Shown here: positions 33,101 to 41,842 of the stretch, piece by piece
How positions within the stretch are numbered: the first letter of the stretch is position 1
How the letters are laid out: each line of letters opens with the position of its first letter
Assembly: GCF_009746715.1 (NCBI RefSeq)
Contig: NZ_VRKW01000001.1
Location: 865,270-929,269 of the forward strand
From: Ketobacter sp. MCCC 1A13808
GTDB taxonomy: Bacteria; Pseudomonadota; Gammaproteobacteria; Pseudomonadales; Ketobacteraceae
DNA: 64,000 nt
Direction: 5' to 3'
Notes under the pieces: model-generated
Databases searched by the model: none
Seen by the model: only the letters and a program-made list of their open reading frames with translations
Told to the model about the DNA's origin: nothing
Translations under genes and position numbers: made by a program

Positions 33101-33177
33101 GGCTATGTAGCTCAGTTGGTTAGAGCACATCACTCATAATGATGGGGTCGCAGGTTCGAATCCCGCCATAGCCACCA
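33101..33177 (+). tRNA. tRNA-Met, elongator (CAU)
   Basis: 77 bases with acceptor GGCTATG/CATAGCC, anticodon loop CTCATAA and encoded CCA. It is close to the E. coli elongator tRNA-Met. It lies directly after ychF, as in Pseudomonas, and ends before a strong terminator. Confidence 0.97.
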
Positions 33178-33211
33178 TCCGATTTGTAAAAGAAAAAGCA
33201 GCACCACGAAT

Positions 33212-33251
33212 AAAAAAGGCCATGAGAAAACAAAATCTCACGGCCTTTTTT
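33212..33251. terminator. Terminator after tRNA-Met
   Basis: AAAAAAGGCC-A-TGAGA pairs with TCTCA-C-GGCCTTTTTT, ending in a run of six Ts. Symmetric A and T tracts let it serve both the tRNA transcript and the convergent small gene. Confidence 0.9.
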
Positions 33252-33281
33252 ATTGCGTCAAACAAAGCGATATGACTTTGC

Positions 33282-33527
33282 CTAACCCGCTTCTGCTTCC
33301 CCCAGAAACTCACTGGATTGCTCTTGGATCTGAGCCAGTAATTTCTTGCGGTCAGCGATCATGGTCCTGTAAGTGCGTGCTGTCGATAGCCGGGTGTGAT
33401 TGCCTGCATCCCCCTCGATCCTGGCCAATTGCTCTTCTAACCGAGCAATATCCCGGACTACCATACTGTCTAGCTTATCCAAGCTATAGCGAGCACTGAT
33501 CGGACTGCTTCGCTCTACTGTTTTCAT
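33282..33527 (-). CDS. Small coiled-coil protein, unknown
   Basis: 81 residues, not recognised. It is largely helical and charged ([29 protein letters not shown]), suggesting a short coiled coil. GGAG lies four bases before the ATG, and the gene converges on the tRNA-Met terminator. These features support a real gene; its role is unknown. Confidence 0.65.
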   Translation of the reverse strand: MKTVERSSPISARYSLDKLDSMVVRDIARLEEQLARIEGDAGNHTRLSTARTYRTMIADRKKLLAQIQEQSSEFLGEAEAG

Positions 33528-33554
33528 ACAGCTCCATCCCTAACTATTTTAGAT

Positions 33555-33568
33555 CGGTACTGGTACCG
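33555..33568. promoter_or_regulatory. Perfect inverted repeat, possible operator
   Basis: CGGTAC-TG-GTACCG lies 27 bases upstream of the 81-residue gene, next to a minus-strand TAAAAT that could be its -10 box. A dimeric regulator site is possible but unproven. Confidence 0.3.
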
Positions 33569-33727
33569 CCCCACATTGGTCAAATGAAGATTTAACGTTG
33601 GCGTGCCCACTATTTTTGCCAAAATAGTGCAAAATGTACACTAATTGCAAGTAAATTCCTTGTAAGCGCGGACATTCTAACGACGAACGGCAGCTCAGCT
33701 CCAGACCCGATCTGTATAGTTTGTGTT

Positions 33728-34072
33728 TCAACCCGGTTTCTTGCCACCATTATCCGGACCATAGGGGAAAGTAGGAAACGGGGTTACGTTGCCTCCGCCC
33801 TTAACTTCCGTAATTTTCCCGACACCTTCTTTTTCAACCTCGTCCACGCGGATAATAGAGTGCATCGGAATATAGCTTCTTGCCACCTCACTGAATTGCG
33901 CCTTTAAGCGCTCTTCCGATGGATCGACCACCACCTGGTTACGCTCCCCGAACAAAAATCCCTCGATTTCAAGAAACCCATACAGATCACTTTGATACAC
34001 ATTCTTGACATAGATCTCATAGATCTCGCCCTGATTCAAAAAAACCACACGGTAAATCGGCTCGGCGCTCAT
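33728..34072 (-). CDS. DUF1820 family protein
   Basis: 114 residues. IYRVVFLNQGEIYEIYVKNVY, FGERNQVVVDPSEERLK, IPMHSIIRVDEVEKEG and GNVTPFP are the recognisable DUF1820 landmarks. A small soluble protein of unknown function, conserved in gammaproteobacteria. AGAGA precedes the ATG. A terminator-like hairpin lies only 17 bases upstream of the start. Confidence 0.92.
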   Translation of the reverse strand: MSAEPIYRVVFLNQGEIYEIYVKNVYQSDLYGFLEIEGFLFGERNQVVVDPSEERLKAQFSEVARSYIPMHSIIRVDEVEKEGVGKITEVKGGGNVTPFPTFPYGPDNGGKKPG

Positions 34073-34088
34073 TTGCTTGTCTCTTAAA

Positions 34089-34109
34089 AACCGGATTTTT
34101 GTTCCGGTT
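34089..34109 (-). terminator. Terminator-like hairpin in the DUF1820 leader
   Basis: AACCGGA and TCCGGTT pair over seven bases; on the minus strand the stem is followed by TTTTT and then the DUF1820 ribosome-binding site. It may end an upstream transcript or attenuate this gene. Confidence 0.4.
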
Positions 34110-34385
34110 ATTTACAGTATTTTTTGGGAAGGGGTATATATTGAAATAACCTTCAACTAAGTCTCTGCCAGTATACCTTTTTTTCGTTCTTGACTGGACA
34201 TCAGATTGCATAGAACTTAGAGTTGTCCTGGGCTTTTTTAGAGGGGCACGGGAAATTTCCAACTGGCTTTTTTGGTGGGGGTATTTTTCCCAAGTCAGCC
34301 TGGTTGATGTCGGTAACACTGCTGTAATCAAATCAACCGTATAACAATAACTGCTGAGCTGCTGATCCTGGGCAATTTCACTGTG

Positions 34386-34530
34386 TCAGTAATAAAAGTC
34401 GCCAATCTTAGCTTCAGGGGCGACCTAGTAGGGCTAGTCAATAGCCTAACAATGCGCATAGTATTTGCCAACATGTTGTTCCGCTGGCATATGCATTACT
34501 GGCCGTCAGTAATTCAGTAATATTGTTGGC
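34386..34530. repeat. TCAGTAAT repeats and nested hairpin before coxB
   Basis: TCAGTAAT occurs at 34386-34393 and, in direct tandem, at 34506-34513 and 34514-34521. ATTACTG (34495-34501) pairs with CAGTAAT (34507-34513). An outer pair, GCCAACA (34467-34473) and TGTTGGC (34524-34530), encloses this. The arrangement could be a regulator-binding array or a structured RNA element. Confidence 0.5.
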
Positions 34531-34744
34531 TATCTGCCAATCTGGACGAGCTCACCCTGGATGGTTGTGGGTGGCGCTTTCCCTATGTTAGTCGCATTCC
34601 CAGTTTTCAATCCATTTTTAATGACGCCGTATATACCAATGTGACAGCATTGGGTTGGCGAGGTTTATCAAACCACATACGTTAGCCGGCAAAAGCCTAT
34701 TCATGTTTAACGGTCGGCTAATAATAAGAATCAGGGAGTAAACA

Positions 34745-35971
34745 ATGCAGTCATTAGCAAAGCGATGCACCACGATCGGTGCTGCTGCACTCGCTGCCAC
34801 AAGCAGCGTGGCTTTCGCAGATTGGCAACTGGATATGACGCCAGGGGTCACTGACATAAGCCAGCAGGTATTCGATCTTCACCGAACGATGTTGTGGTGG
34901 TGCGTCGGGATTGGGATTATCGTATTTGGTGCGATGTTCTATTCGATGCTTATGCACCGAAAATCCAAAGGGCATAAAGCTGAACAGTTCCATGAAAGCA
35001 CCACCGTCGAAATAGTCTGGACGATCGCCCCCTTCATCATCCTGATCTTTATGGCTATACCGGCTACCCGGGTACTCATTGCCATGAGTAACACCGATGA
35101 TTCGGCACTGACCATTAAGATCACGGGATCCCAATGGAAGTGGCATTACGAATATCTGGAATGGGAAGGTAAAGGCAACCTGGGCGTCGATTATTACAGT
35201 GTGCTCTCTACACCCAACGAACAAAGGTTCCGCCCTGTCCGCAGCTCTGGTTTATTCCCTAAAGGTATCGAAAAAGAATCTTATCGCGAAGATGGCAACT
35301 ATCCCGAGATGGAAGCGCTGTATAAACGTGATGTAGACAAACCCCTGGTAATACCGACTGACCGCAAGGTTCGCTTCCTGATCACATCAGACGACGTCAT
35401 ACATTCCTGGTGGGTACCGGACTTTGCAATCAAGAAAGATGCCATACCCGGATTCATAAACGAACTTTGGACTCAGGTTCCGAATGATAAACCCGGACTT
35501 TATCGGGGCCAGTGCGCTGAGCTGTGCGGTAAAGATCACGCCTTCATGCCGATCGTCGTTGAGGCAAAATCGGTCGACGATTTTGATGCCTGGCTAACCA
35601 CCGCCCGAGAGGAACAGGAAGCCGCAGAGCTTGCGGCCGCTAACAGCCTGGATAAAACCTTTACTAAAGATGAGTTGATGGCTGAAGGCGAAAAGCAATA
35701 TATGGCTCGCTGTTCTGCATGTCACCAGGCCGGTGGCCAGGGCTTACCGCCTACCTTCCCGGCGTTGAAAGGCAGTGCCGTCGCCATTGGTCCGGTCGCA
35801 GATCACATCCGAATTGTGACGCACGGGAAAAATGCGATGCCCGCTTTCGCGTCCATGCTTAAACCAAAAGACATTGCAGCCATTGTTACCTATGAACGCA
35901 ACGCCTGGGGCAACAGCCCTTCGGATGGTGTTGATGTTGTCCAACCACGCGACGTTGCTAATCAAGAATAG
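34745..35971 (+). CDS. coxB: Cytochrome c oxidase subunit II with fused cytochrome c
   Basis: 408 residues. A signal sequence (VAFA-DW cleavage near residue 27) is followed by two membrane helices, then the CuA domain with Cys257 and Cys261 in CAELCGKDHAFM, and a C-terminal cytochrome c domain with heme motif CSACH (323-327) and a distal Met in AMPAFASML. It accepts electrons from cytochrome c and passes them to heme a. The fused cytochrome is typical of caa3-like aa3 oxidases in Pseudomonas relatives. First gene of the operon. Confidence 0.98.
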   Translation: MQSLAKRCTTIGAAALAATSSVAFADWQLDMTPGVTDISQQVFDLHRTMLWWCVGIGIIVFGAMFYSMLMHRKSKGHKAEQFHESTTVEIVWTIAPFIILIFMAIPATRVLIAMSNTDDSALTIKITGSQWKWHYEYLEWEGKGNLGVDYYSVLSTPNEQRFRPVRSSGLFPKGIEKESYREDGNYPEMEALYKRDVDKPLVIPTDRKVRFLITSDDVIHSWWVPDFAIKKDAIPGFINELWTQVPNDKPGLYRGQCAELCGKDHAFMPIVVEAKSVDDFDAWLTTAREEQEAAELAAANSLDKTFTKDELMAEGEKQYMARCSACHQAGGQGLPPTFPALKGSAVAIGPVADHIRIVTHGKNAMPAFASMLKPKDIAAIVTYERNAWGNSPSDGVDVVQPRDVANQE

Positions 35972-35982
35972 GGGGAATCAAA

Positions 35983-37560
35983 ATGGGTGACCATCATCAC
36001 GGCCCGGCCAAAGGCATAAAACGTTGGCTATTTGCAACCAACCACAAAGACATCGGCGCGATGTATCTGTGGTTCAGCTTCATCATGTTCCTGACCGGCG
36101 GCTTTATGGCCATGGTCATTCGAGCCGAACTCATGTATCCGGGCTTACAACTGGTTGATCCGAACTTTTTCAACCAGATGACCACCACACACGGATTAAT
36201 CATGGTGTTTGGTGCCGTCATGCCGGCCTTTGTCGGTCTCGCCAATTATATGGTGCCACTGATGATCGGTGCGCCGGACATGGCGTTACCGCGGCTCAAC
36301 AACTGGAGTTTCTGGATTCTTCCCTTTGCTTTCAGCTTGCTGATTATGGCGATTATCCAATCTTTCCTGGGCATTGCTGACGCGCCCAACTTTGGCTGGA
36401 CATTCTATGCACCCCTGTCCACCAAATACGGCCCGGCTTCCACGGACTTCTTCATCTTCTCTGTGCATATGATGGGTGTTTCCTCCATCATGGGTGCGGT
36501 TAACGTTATCGTCACTATCTTCAACCTGCGCGCACCCGGCATGACCTTTATGAAAATGCCATTGTTCGTATGGACCTGGTTGATCACTGCGTTTCTGCTG
36601 ATCGCGGTTATGCCGGTTTTGGCTGGCGCGGTAACCATGATGCTAACCGACCGACATTTTGGAACCAGCTTCTTCGACGCGGCAGGTGGCGGTGACCCGG
36701 TATTGTTCCAGCACGTATTCTGGTTCTTCGGGCATCCGGAGGTGTACATCATGATCCTCCCGGCCTTTGGTATCGTCTCTGCAATCATCCCGACCTTCGC
36801 CCGCAAGCCGTTGTTTGGCTATGCCTCCATGGTGTATGCAACAGCCTCCATCGCATTTTTGTCCTTTGTAGTCTGGGCGCACCACATGTTCACAGTCGGG
36901 CTGCCGTTAGCGGGTAACCTGTTTTACATGTACATGACCATGCTGATCGCCGTACCCACCGGGGTCAAGGTGTTCAACTGGGTAGCTACCATGTGGAAAG
37001 GTGCGATGACCTTTGAAGTGCCTATGTTGTTTTCCATTGCCTTCGTGATCCTGTTCACCATCGGTGGTTTTTCCGGACTGATGCTGGCGATCACGCCGGT
37101 GGATCAGCAGTACCACGACACCTACTTTGTGGTGGCCCACTTCCATTATGTACTGGTGACCGGTGCCGTGTTCTCGATCGTAGCTGGTGTCTACTATTGG
37201 CTGCCGAAATGGACCGGCCTGATGTACAACGTCGGCTTGGCGAAACTGCACTTCTGGAGCTCCCTGTTTTTCGTAAACCTGCTCTTCTTCCCCATGCACT
37301 TTGTAGGGCTGGCCGGAATGCCTCGACGTTATTCTGACTACTCCCTCCAGTTCGCCGACTTTAACTGGTGGATCAGTATCGGTGGTTTCGGCTTCGGCCT
37401 GAGTCAACTGATTCTGCTGGCCGTCCTGATCCAGGCTTGCTTCCTCAAGAAGGGCAAACCCGTTAGCGATCAAGTATGGGAAGGCGCTGAAGGTCTGGAG
37501 TGGACACTATCTTCACCCCTGCCTTACCACAGCTTTACTACTCCACCCGTAGTGAAATAG
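35983..37560 (+). CDS. coxA: Cytochrome c oxidase subunit I
   Basis: 525 residues, twelve membrane helices. HPEVY contains the Tyr cross-linked to a CuB His ligand, with the D-channel Glu just before it (GHPEVYIMILPAFG), marking an A1-type oxidase. HHMF and the HFHYVL heme ligands are present. It reduces oxygen to water at the heme a3-CuB site and pumps protons. It lies 11 bases after coxB. Confidence 0.99.
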   Translation: MGDHHHGPAKGIKRWLFATNHKDIGAMYLWFSFIMFLTGGFMAMVIRAELMYPGLQLVDPNFFNQMTTTHGLIMVFGAVMPAFVGLANYMVPLMIGAPDMALPRLNNWSFWILPFAFSLLIMAIIQSFLGIADAPNFGWTFYAPLSTKYGPASTDFFIFSVHMMGVSSIMGAVNVIVTIFNLRAPGMTFMKMPLFVWTWLITAFLLIAVMPVLAGAVTMMLTDRHFGTSFFDAAGGGDPVLFQHVFWFFGHPEVYIMILPAFGIVSAIIPTFARKPLFGYASMVYATASIAFLSFVVWAHHMFTVGLPLAGNLFYMYMTMLIAVPTGVKVFNWVATMWKGAMTFEVPMLFSIAFVILFTIGGFSGLMLAITPVDQQYHDTYFVVAHFHYVLVTGAVFSIVAGVYYWLPKWTGLMYNVGLAKLHFWSSLFFVNLLFFPMHFVGLAGMPRRYSDYSLQFADFNWWISIGGFGFGLSQLILLAVLIQACFLKKGKPVSDQVWEGAEGLEWTLSSPLPYHSFTTPPVVK

Positions 37561-37583
37561 AACAGAGAAGAGGCAAAAGGATA

Positions 37584-38150
37584 ATGGACGAGCAACACAC
37601 TCAACAATCAAACCAACGCATGGTCATTAAGCTACTGCTCATCGTAGTTGGGATGTTTATTTTTGCAGTGGGTGTGTTGCCGCCGATGTACGATGCCATA
37701 TGTGATTTCACCGGACTGAATGGTAAAACCTCGAACGAAGCTGCCGACGCGAAGGATGCGGTTGTGCAGGAAGATCGGGAAGTGACCATTCAGTTCCTGG
37801 CGGATACCGACCCGGCGATGGTGTGGGATTTCAAACCCAACACGTTCAGCATCAAAGTTAATCCGGGCCAGATTCACAAAGTGGACTTTCACGTACGCAA
37901 TCCGGCTTCGCATCTGATTGTCGGGCAGGCGATACCCTCGGTAGCGCCTGCTAACGCAACACCCTATTTCAAAAAAACCGAATGCTTTTGCTTTCACAGT
38001 CAAGAGCTGGAAGGTGGCACAGAAATGGATATGCCGCTGATATTTTATGTCGACCCGGGCTTACCAAAAAGCGTACGCACCATCACGCTTTCCTATCAGC
38101 TCTACGATATTACAGCGAAATCTGAAAAAGCCGCCCTAGCCGCAAATTAA
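37584..38150 (+). CDS. ctaG: Cytochrome oxidase assembly protein CtaG/Cox11
   Basis: 188 residues: one N-terminal membrane helix (about residues 13-35) and a periplasmic copper-binding domain with the CFCF motif and TLSYQLYD. It delivers copper to the CuB site of subunit I. An in-frame extension into coxA exists, but the ATG at 37584 with AAAAGG before it gives the expected start. Between coxA and coxC. Confidence 0.96.
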   Translation: MDEQHTQQSNQRMVIKLLLIVVGMFIFAVGVLPPMYDAICDFTGLNGKTSNEAADAKDAVVQEDREVTIQFLADTDPAMVWDFKPNTFSIKVNPGQIHKVDFHVRNPASHLIVGQAIPSVAPANATPYFKKTECFCFHSQELEGGTEMDMPLIFYVDPGLPKSVRTITLSYQLYDITAKSEKAALAAN

Positions 38151-38180
38151 TAAAATTCTGATCGCTCAGGAGATCAAACC

Positions 38181-39074
38181 ATGGCTGAAAAACCGACGTC
38201 TTACTATGTTCCCGAACAGAGTCCCTGGCCTTTTATAACCGCAGTGGCACTGTTTCTCGTTGCCTTTGGCGCTGCCAATTTTGTACAACAACACTCAGTT
38301 ACCGGATTGGTTGCTAATGACAGCAACTCCGGCAGTTATATTTTGCCTATTGGGATACTGGGCATCATCGCCATGATGTTTGTTTGGTTCCGCGACACCG
38401 TTCGTGAAAGCCTGGCCAATATGAACAGCGATCAGATGGATCGTTCATACCGAATGGGTATGTTGTGGTTCATTTTCTCGGAAGTTATGTTCTTCGCTGC
38501 CTTCTTTGGTGCACTTTTTTACGTCCGTTTGCTGGCACTCCCCTGGCTTGCCGGTGGTGGCGAAGAGGCAATGACCCATGAATTGCTGTGGCCGGATTTT
38601 CAGAATCTGTGGCCATTAACTTTAACGCCCGGTGGCACCACCACCCAAGCCATGCCGGCCTGGGGCTTACCTTTGCTGAATACCGCATTGCTGGTAACCA
38701 GTAGTATTACATTGACGATTGCTCACCACGCATTGATTGCCGGTAACCGCGCCAAGCTGAATATATTTTTGTTTTTAACACTGATACTAGGCTATACCTT
38801 CCTGTTCTTTCAGGTAGAAGAATATATACATGCCTACAACGATTTGGGCCTGACTTTACAGGCCGGAATTTATGGTTCCACGTTCTTTATGCTGACCGGT
38901 TTTCATGGCATGCACGTCACCATCGGTGCCATTATGCTGACCATCATGTTAATAAGATCAATGAAGGGACACCTCACCCCGGATAATCACTTTGCGTTTG
39001 AAGCATCGGCCTGGTACTGGCACTTTGTAGACGTAGTCTGGTTATTTTTGTTTGTGTGTGTTTACTGGCTTTAA
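38181..39074 (+). CDS. coxC: Cytochrome c oxidase subunit III
   Basis: 297 residues with seven membrane helices. Landmarks are FFGALFYVR, GFHGMHV and the C-terminal WYWHFVDVVWLFLFVCVYW. AGGAGA precedes the ATG. It stabilises the oxidase core. A GC-rich hairpin follows the stop. Confidence 0.98.
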   Translation: MAEKPTSYYVPEQSPWPFITAVALFLVAFGAANFVQQHSVTGLVANDSNSGSYILPIGILGIIAMMFVWFRDTVRESLANMNSDQMDRSYRMGMLWFIFSEVMFFAAFFGALFYVRLLALPWLAGGGEEAMTHELLWPDFQNLWPLTLTPGGTTTQAMPAWGLPLLNTALLVTSSITLTIAHHALIAGNRAKLNIFLFLTLILGYTFLFFQVEEYIHAYNDLGLTLQAGIYGSTFFMLTGFHGMHVTIGAIMLTIMLIRSMKGHLTPDNHFAFEASAWYWHFVDVVWLFLFVCVYWL

Positions 39075-39083
39075 TTGTGTTCC

Positions 39084-39107
39084 GGCCGGGCAGTGTTGTG
39101 CCCGGCC
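39084..39107. terminator. GC-rich hairpin between coxC and DUF2909
   Basis: GGCCGGGCA and TGCCCGGCC form a 9-bp stem with a six-base loop between convergent genes. There is no T-run, so it may be a pause or transcript-end element rather than a full terminator. Confidence 0.5.
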
Positions 39108-39129
39108 CCACCCTACTTCACTGCTCTCT

Positions 39130-39342
39130 TTATCCCCTCAGCCCATGCGGCTGAATCCACCCCATAAAGAACGCGAAACCCAGCAATAGCAGTAACACAA
39201 CAGAAAAACCAACACGGTACGCCAAAAACCGGACTGTACGATATTGATCATCTTGCTTGTTACTCACCAAAGAACGCAAGGCACTGAATAAACTAAAGGC
39301 AATCAATAACAGGACAACAACCACAACTATTTTAATTAACAT
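39130..39342 (-). CDS. DUF2909 twin-helix membrane protein
   Basis: About 70 residues with two membrane segments, near residues 3-20 and 42-62. The ATG at 39342, with GGAAGAG upstream, fits better than the longer frame from 39399. DUF2909 proteins are found inside cytochrome oxidase clusters of gammaproteobacteria in this same antiparallel position. The function is unknown. Only 38 bases separate its start from that of the divergent SURF1 gene. Confidence 0.88.
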   Translation of the reverse strand: MLIKIVVVVVLLLIAFSLFSALRSLVSNKQDDQYRTVRFLAYRVGFSVVLLLLLGFAFFMGWIQPHGLRG

Positions 39343-39380
39343 GACTCTTCCAGGCAGTAACGTGACATCGAAGTATAACA

Positions 39381-40160
39381 ATGGGTAATTCAACATCACA
39401 AACAGGTTTCGGATTAAGATTCGGTGGCTTTTTTTTCTCGCCAGGTCTCATCCCCACTGTGGTGACGATATTGCTGCTGTGCCTGTTAGTGAACCTGGGC
39501 TTCTGGCAGATGCGCAGAGCCCACGCAAAAGAGTTTTTGCTTGAGCGTCTGGCTCAGCGCACCCAGCTCGCCCCGGTCACACTTGATCAATTGCTTTCCC
39601 ACGGCAGCGACCTGGCAGACTATCCACTACAAGTCACCGGCCGATTTCTGGAGCAATATTCCTTGCTACTGGATAACCGGTCTCACAATGGAATTGCAGG
39701 CTACCAGGTACTCACCGCCTTTTTGACCGAAGGCCGGATATTACTGGTCAATCGGGGCTGGATTGCACGCGGCCCGTCACGGGACGTTTTTCCCGAAATT
39801 CCAGCGGTAGCTGCCCAGCCGACAAGCGATGGTACGCTACAGCGAGTTTCAGGGGTCACTCATCAGCCGAGCCCCAACTATTTCGTGCTGAAAGAAGACG
39901 ATTACACTAAGGTGAGCTGGCCCTATTTAATCCAAAAAATAGACCTTGAAAAATCTTCCCTGCTGTTTGATTATCCGGTGCTGCCTTTTGTCCTGCGGTT
40001 ACAACCTGATCAATCCAGTGGCTTTGTTCGTGAATGGCATAACAATATTATGGGGCCGGAGAAACATTATGGGTACGCATTGCAGTGGTTCTCACTGGCA
40101 TTTGCCCTCGTAGTTATTTATCTGGTAGTGAACACATCAAAAACAAAAAACATGCAGTAA
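39381..40160 (+). CDS. SURF1 family oxidase assembly protein
   Basis: 259 residues with one membrane helix at each end and a periplasmic domain between. GFWQMRRAHAKEFLL and LLVNRGWI are standard SURF1 landmarks, and the C terminus has HYGYALQWFSLA. SURF1 is thought to help heme a insertion into subunit I. Its stop lies two bases before the next gene. Confidence 0.95.
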   Translation: MGNSTSQTGFGLRFGGFFFSPGLIPTVVTILLLCLLVNLGFWQMRRAHAKEFLLERLAQRTQLAPVTLDQLLSHGSDLADYPLQVTGRFLEQYSLLLDNRSHNGIAGYQVLTAFLTEGRILLVNRGWIARGPSRDVFPEIPAVAAQPTSDGTLQRVSGVTHQPSPNYFVLKEDDYTKVSWPYLIQKIDLEKSSLLFDYPVLPFVLRLQPDQSSGFVREWHNNIMGPEKHYGYALQWFSLAFALVVIYLVVNTSKTKNMQ

Positions 40161-40162
40161 CC

Positions 40163-40804
40163 ATGGAAAACGAAACCGTTCAACAAATCCGCACAAAAAA
40201 CCGGCGTACGCTGCTAATCGCTTTAGCTTTGTTTGTTATTCCGGTAATCGTTGCTGCGGTATTGCTAAAAACCGGGCTGTACAAATCCGTCGGCACCTCC
40301 AACAAAGGGCTGCTGATCAATCCACCGCTGTCATTTGAAGACATTCCGCTAAAAGATGCAGCCAATAAGGTTCTGGACCCGGAGCAGTTTAAACGCAAGT
40401 GGTGGCTGGTCTACGTCATTCCCGAGCATTGCGATGAATCCTGCAGCAATTCCCTGTTCCAGATGCGCCAGGTGCATACGGCATTAGGGCCGGAACAATC
40501 CCGGGTGGAGCGGCTCGTAATCAGTACCGCTCCGCTCGAGGCCCCGTACGATCGCCTGATAAAAGAGGAATTTCCCAAACTTAGGGTGGTTTTCACCCAG
40601 GCATCACAATTAAAGCAGGCGTTTGCCCCGGTTGAAGACAATCAGCTAAAAGCAACGCCCTCCGGACACATCTATCTGGTCGATACCATGGGTGCCGTAT
40701 TTATGTATTACCCCACTTATCAGGATGAGCAGGAGTCGATTTTGAAAGGACGTGACCTGCTGAAAGACCTGAAGAAAGTGCTCAAATTATCGAAGATAGG
40801 ATAA
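40163..40804 (+). CDS. Thioredoxin-fold oxidase-cluster protein with CxxxC
   Basis: 213 residues: N-terminal membrane helix (about 16-36) and a periplasmic domain with Cys90-D-E-S-Cys94 and later HIYLVDTMGAVFMYYP, as in Sco/thioredoxin-fold proteins. A similar unnamed gene lies between SURF1 and ctaA in Pseudomonas. The CxxxC could bind copper or act as a dithiol in CuA assembly; this is inference. A longer in-frame start in SURF1 is rejected because ATG at 40163 directly follows the SURF1 stop. Confidence 0.85.
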   Translation: MENETVQQIRTKNRRTLLIALALFVIPVIVAAVLLKTGLYKSVGTSNKGLLINPPLSFEDIPLKDAANKVLDPEQFKRKWWLVYVIPEHCDESCSNSLFQMRQVHTALGPEQSRVERLVISTAPLEAPYDRLIKEEFPKLRVVFTQASQLKQAFAPVEDNQLKATPSGHIYLVDTMGAVFMYYPTYQDEQESILKGRDLLKDLKKVLKLSKIG

Positions 40805-40807
40805 TTT

Positions 40808-41842
40808 ATGTGGCTTAAACGACTGACATTACTGGCGGTATTACTGGCCTGCGGAGTGGTGGCGCTGGGTGCCTATACCCGCCTCCAGGACGCCGGCCTG
40901 GGCTGTCCTGACTGGCCAGGGTGCTATGGCAAGCTGGTTGTTCCCCAATCAGAGCACGCTATTTCCGCTGCCAACGAAGCCTTCCCGCACCGCCCCCTGG
41001 AAAGTCATAAGGCGTGGCCGGAGATGATTCACCGTTATTTCGCCTCTTCTCTGGGCCTGGTGATCTTTGCAATTCTGTTTATGTGTATCAGGGAACGTAA
41101 AAAGAACTCCCGTGTTCCCATCAAATTGCCCATAGCCCTATGTATATTAGTGGTATTCCAGGGTTTGCTCGGGATGTGGACCGTGACTTTGAGCTTATTC
41201 CCTACCGTCGTGATGGCCCATTTGCTGGGGGGGTTTACCACCCTATGCCTGCTGTTTCTACTGGCAGTACGGGTGCGACTGCCAAAGCCACCCCACGCCC
41301 TGACCCTGTCTCCAGACCAGCTCGACCCTGCGCCCTCCCCGTTGTTGAAGTGGGCGCTGGCGGGGATAGTAATCCTGGGGCTGCAGATTGCATTGGGTGG
41401 CTGGACCGCAGCCAATTACGCCGCCACAGTTTGCAATGAATTACCACTCTGTCAGACTGGCTGGCAACAGCATATCAACGTCACCCAAGCTTTCCAGTTA
41501 TGGGGCCACGGAGTCGATGATTACGAGCATGGGCCGCACCTGGGACCGGATGCCAAAATAACCATCCATGTCAGTCACCGGATCGGCGCCATGATCACGT
41601 CCGCGTACTTAACCGGATTGTTTCTTTTTTTGTTGTTGTCGCCGCAGATACGCAGCAAAACAAAAAAAGCAGCGGGTTATGGCCTGGGGTTGTTATTACT
41701 TCAGGTTTTGCTAGGCATCAGTAATGTGATTTTTGGATTACCATTGCTGGTGGCTGTCGCACACAACGGGGTTGCAGCCCTGTTAATGATGTCTTTAATA
41801 CTTGTGAGCGTGCATCTCTTTCGCTCGGGGAGACCCATATGA
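40808..41842 (+). CDS. ctaA: Heme A synthase (CtaA/COX15)
   Basis: 344 residues with eight membrane helices. GLGCPDWPGCYG holds the conserved Cys pair of the first loop, and HRYFASSLGL and VSHRIGAM carry heme-ligand His residues. It oxidises the methyl group of heme O to make heme A for CoxA. It starts four bases after the previous gene and overlaps cyoE by four. Confidence 0.96.
   Translation: MWLKRLTLLAVLLACGVVALGAYTRLQDAGLGCPDWPGCYGKLVVPQSEHAISAANEAFPHRPLESHKAWPEMIHRYFASSLGLVIFAILFMCIRERKKNSRVPIKLPIALCILVVFQGLLGMWTVTLSLFPTVVMAHLLGGFTTLCLLFLLAVRVRLPKPPHALTLSPDQLDPAPSPLLKWALAGIVILGLQIALGGWTAANYAATVCNELPLCQTGWQQHINVTQAFQLWGHGVDDYEHGPHLGPDAKITIHVSHRIGAMITSAYLTGLFLFLLLSPQIRSKTKKAAGYGLGLLLLQVLLGISNVIFGLPLLVAVAHNGVAALLMMSLILVSVHLFRSGRPI

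Larger units (their letters stand above)
34073..34744. other. Long non-coding region upstream of coxB
   Basis: This 672-base stretch has no convincing gene. Besides the hairpin at 34089-34109 it contains a tandem 8-base repeat and nested inverted repeats (34467-34530). It must carry the promoter of the cytochrome oxidase operon and its control sites. AGGGAG precedes the coxB ATG. No tRNA or known small RNA was recognised. Confidence 0.75.

Noticed and set aside
33549..33731. 60-codon frame on the minus strand
   Set aside because: No start signal, no coherent composition, lies in an intergenic spacer.
36907..37473. 188-codon frame opposite coxA
   Set aside because: Shadow of a highly conserved gene; composition (Gln, His, Gly-rich) reflects antisense of membrane codons.
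37500..37583. Longer ctaG start inside coxA
   Set aside because: The ATG at 37584 has a ribosome-binding site and gives the normal Cox11 N terminus.
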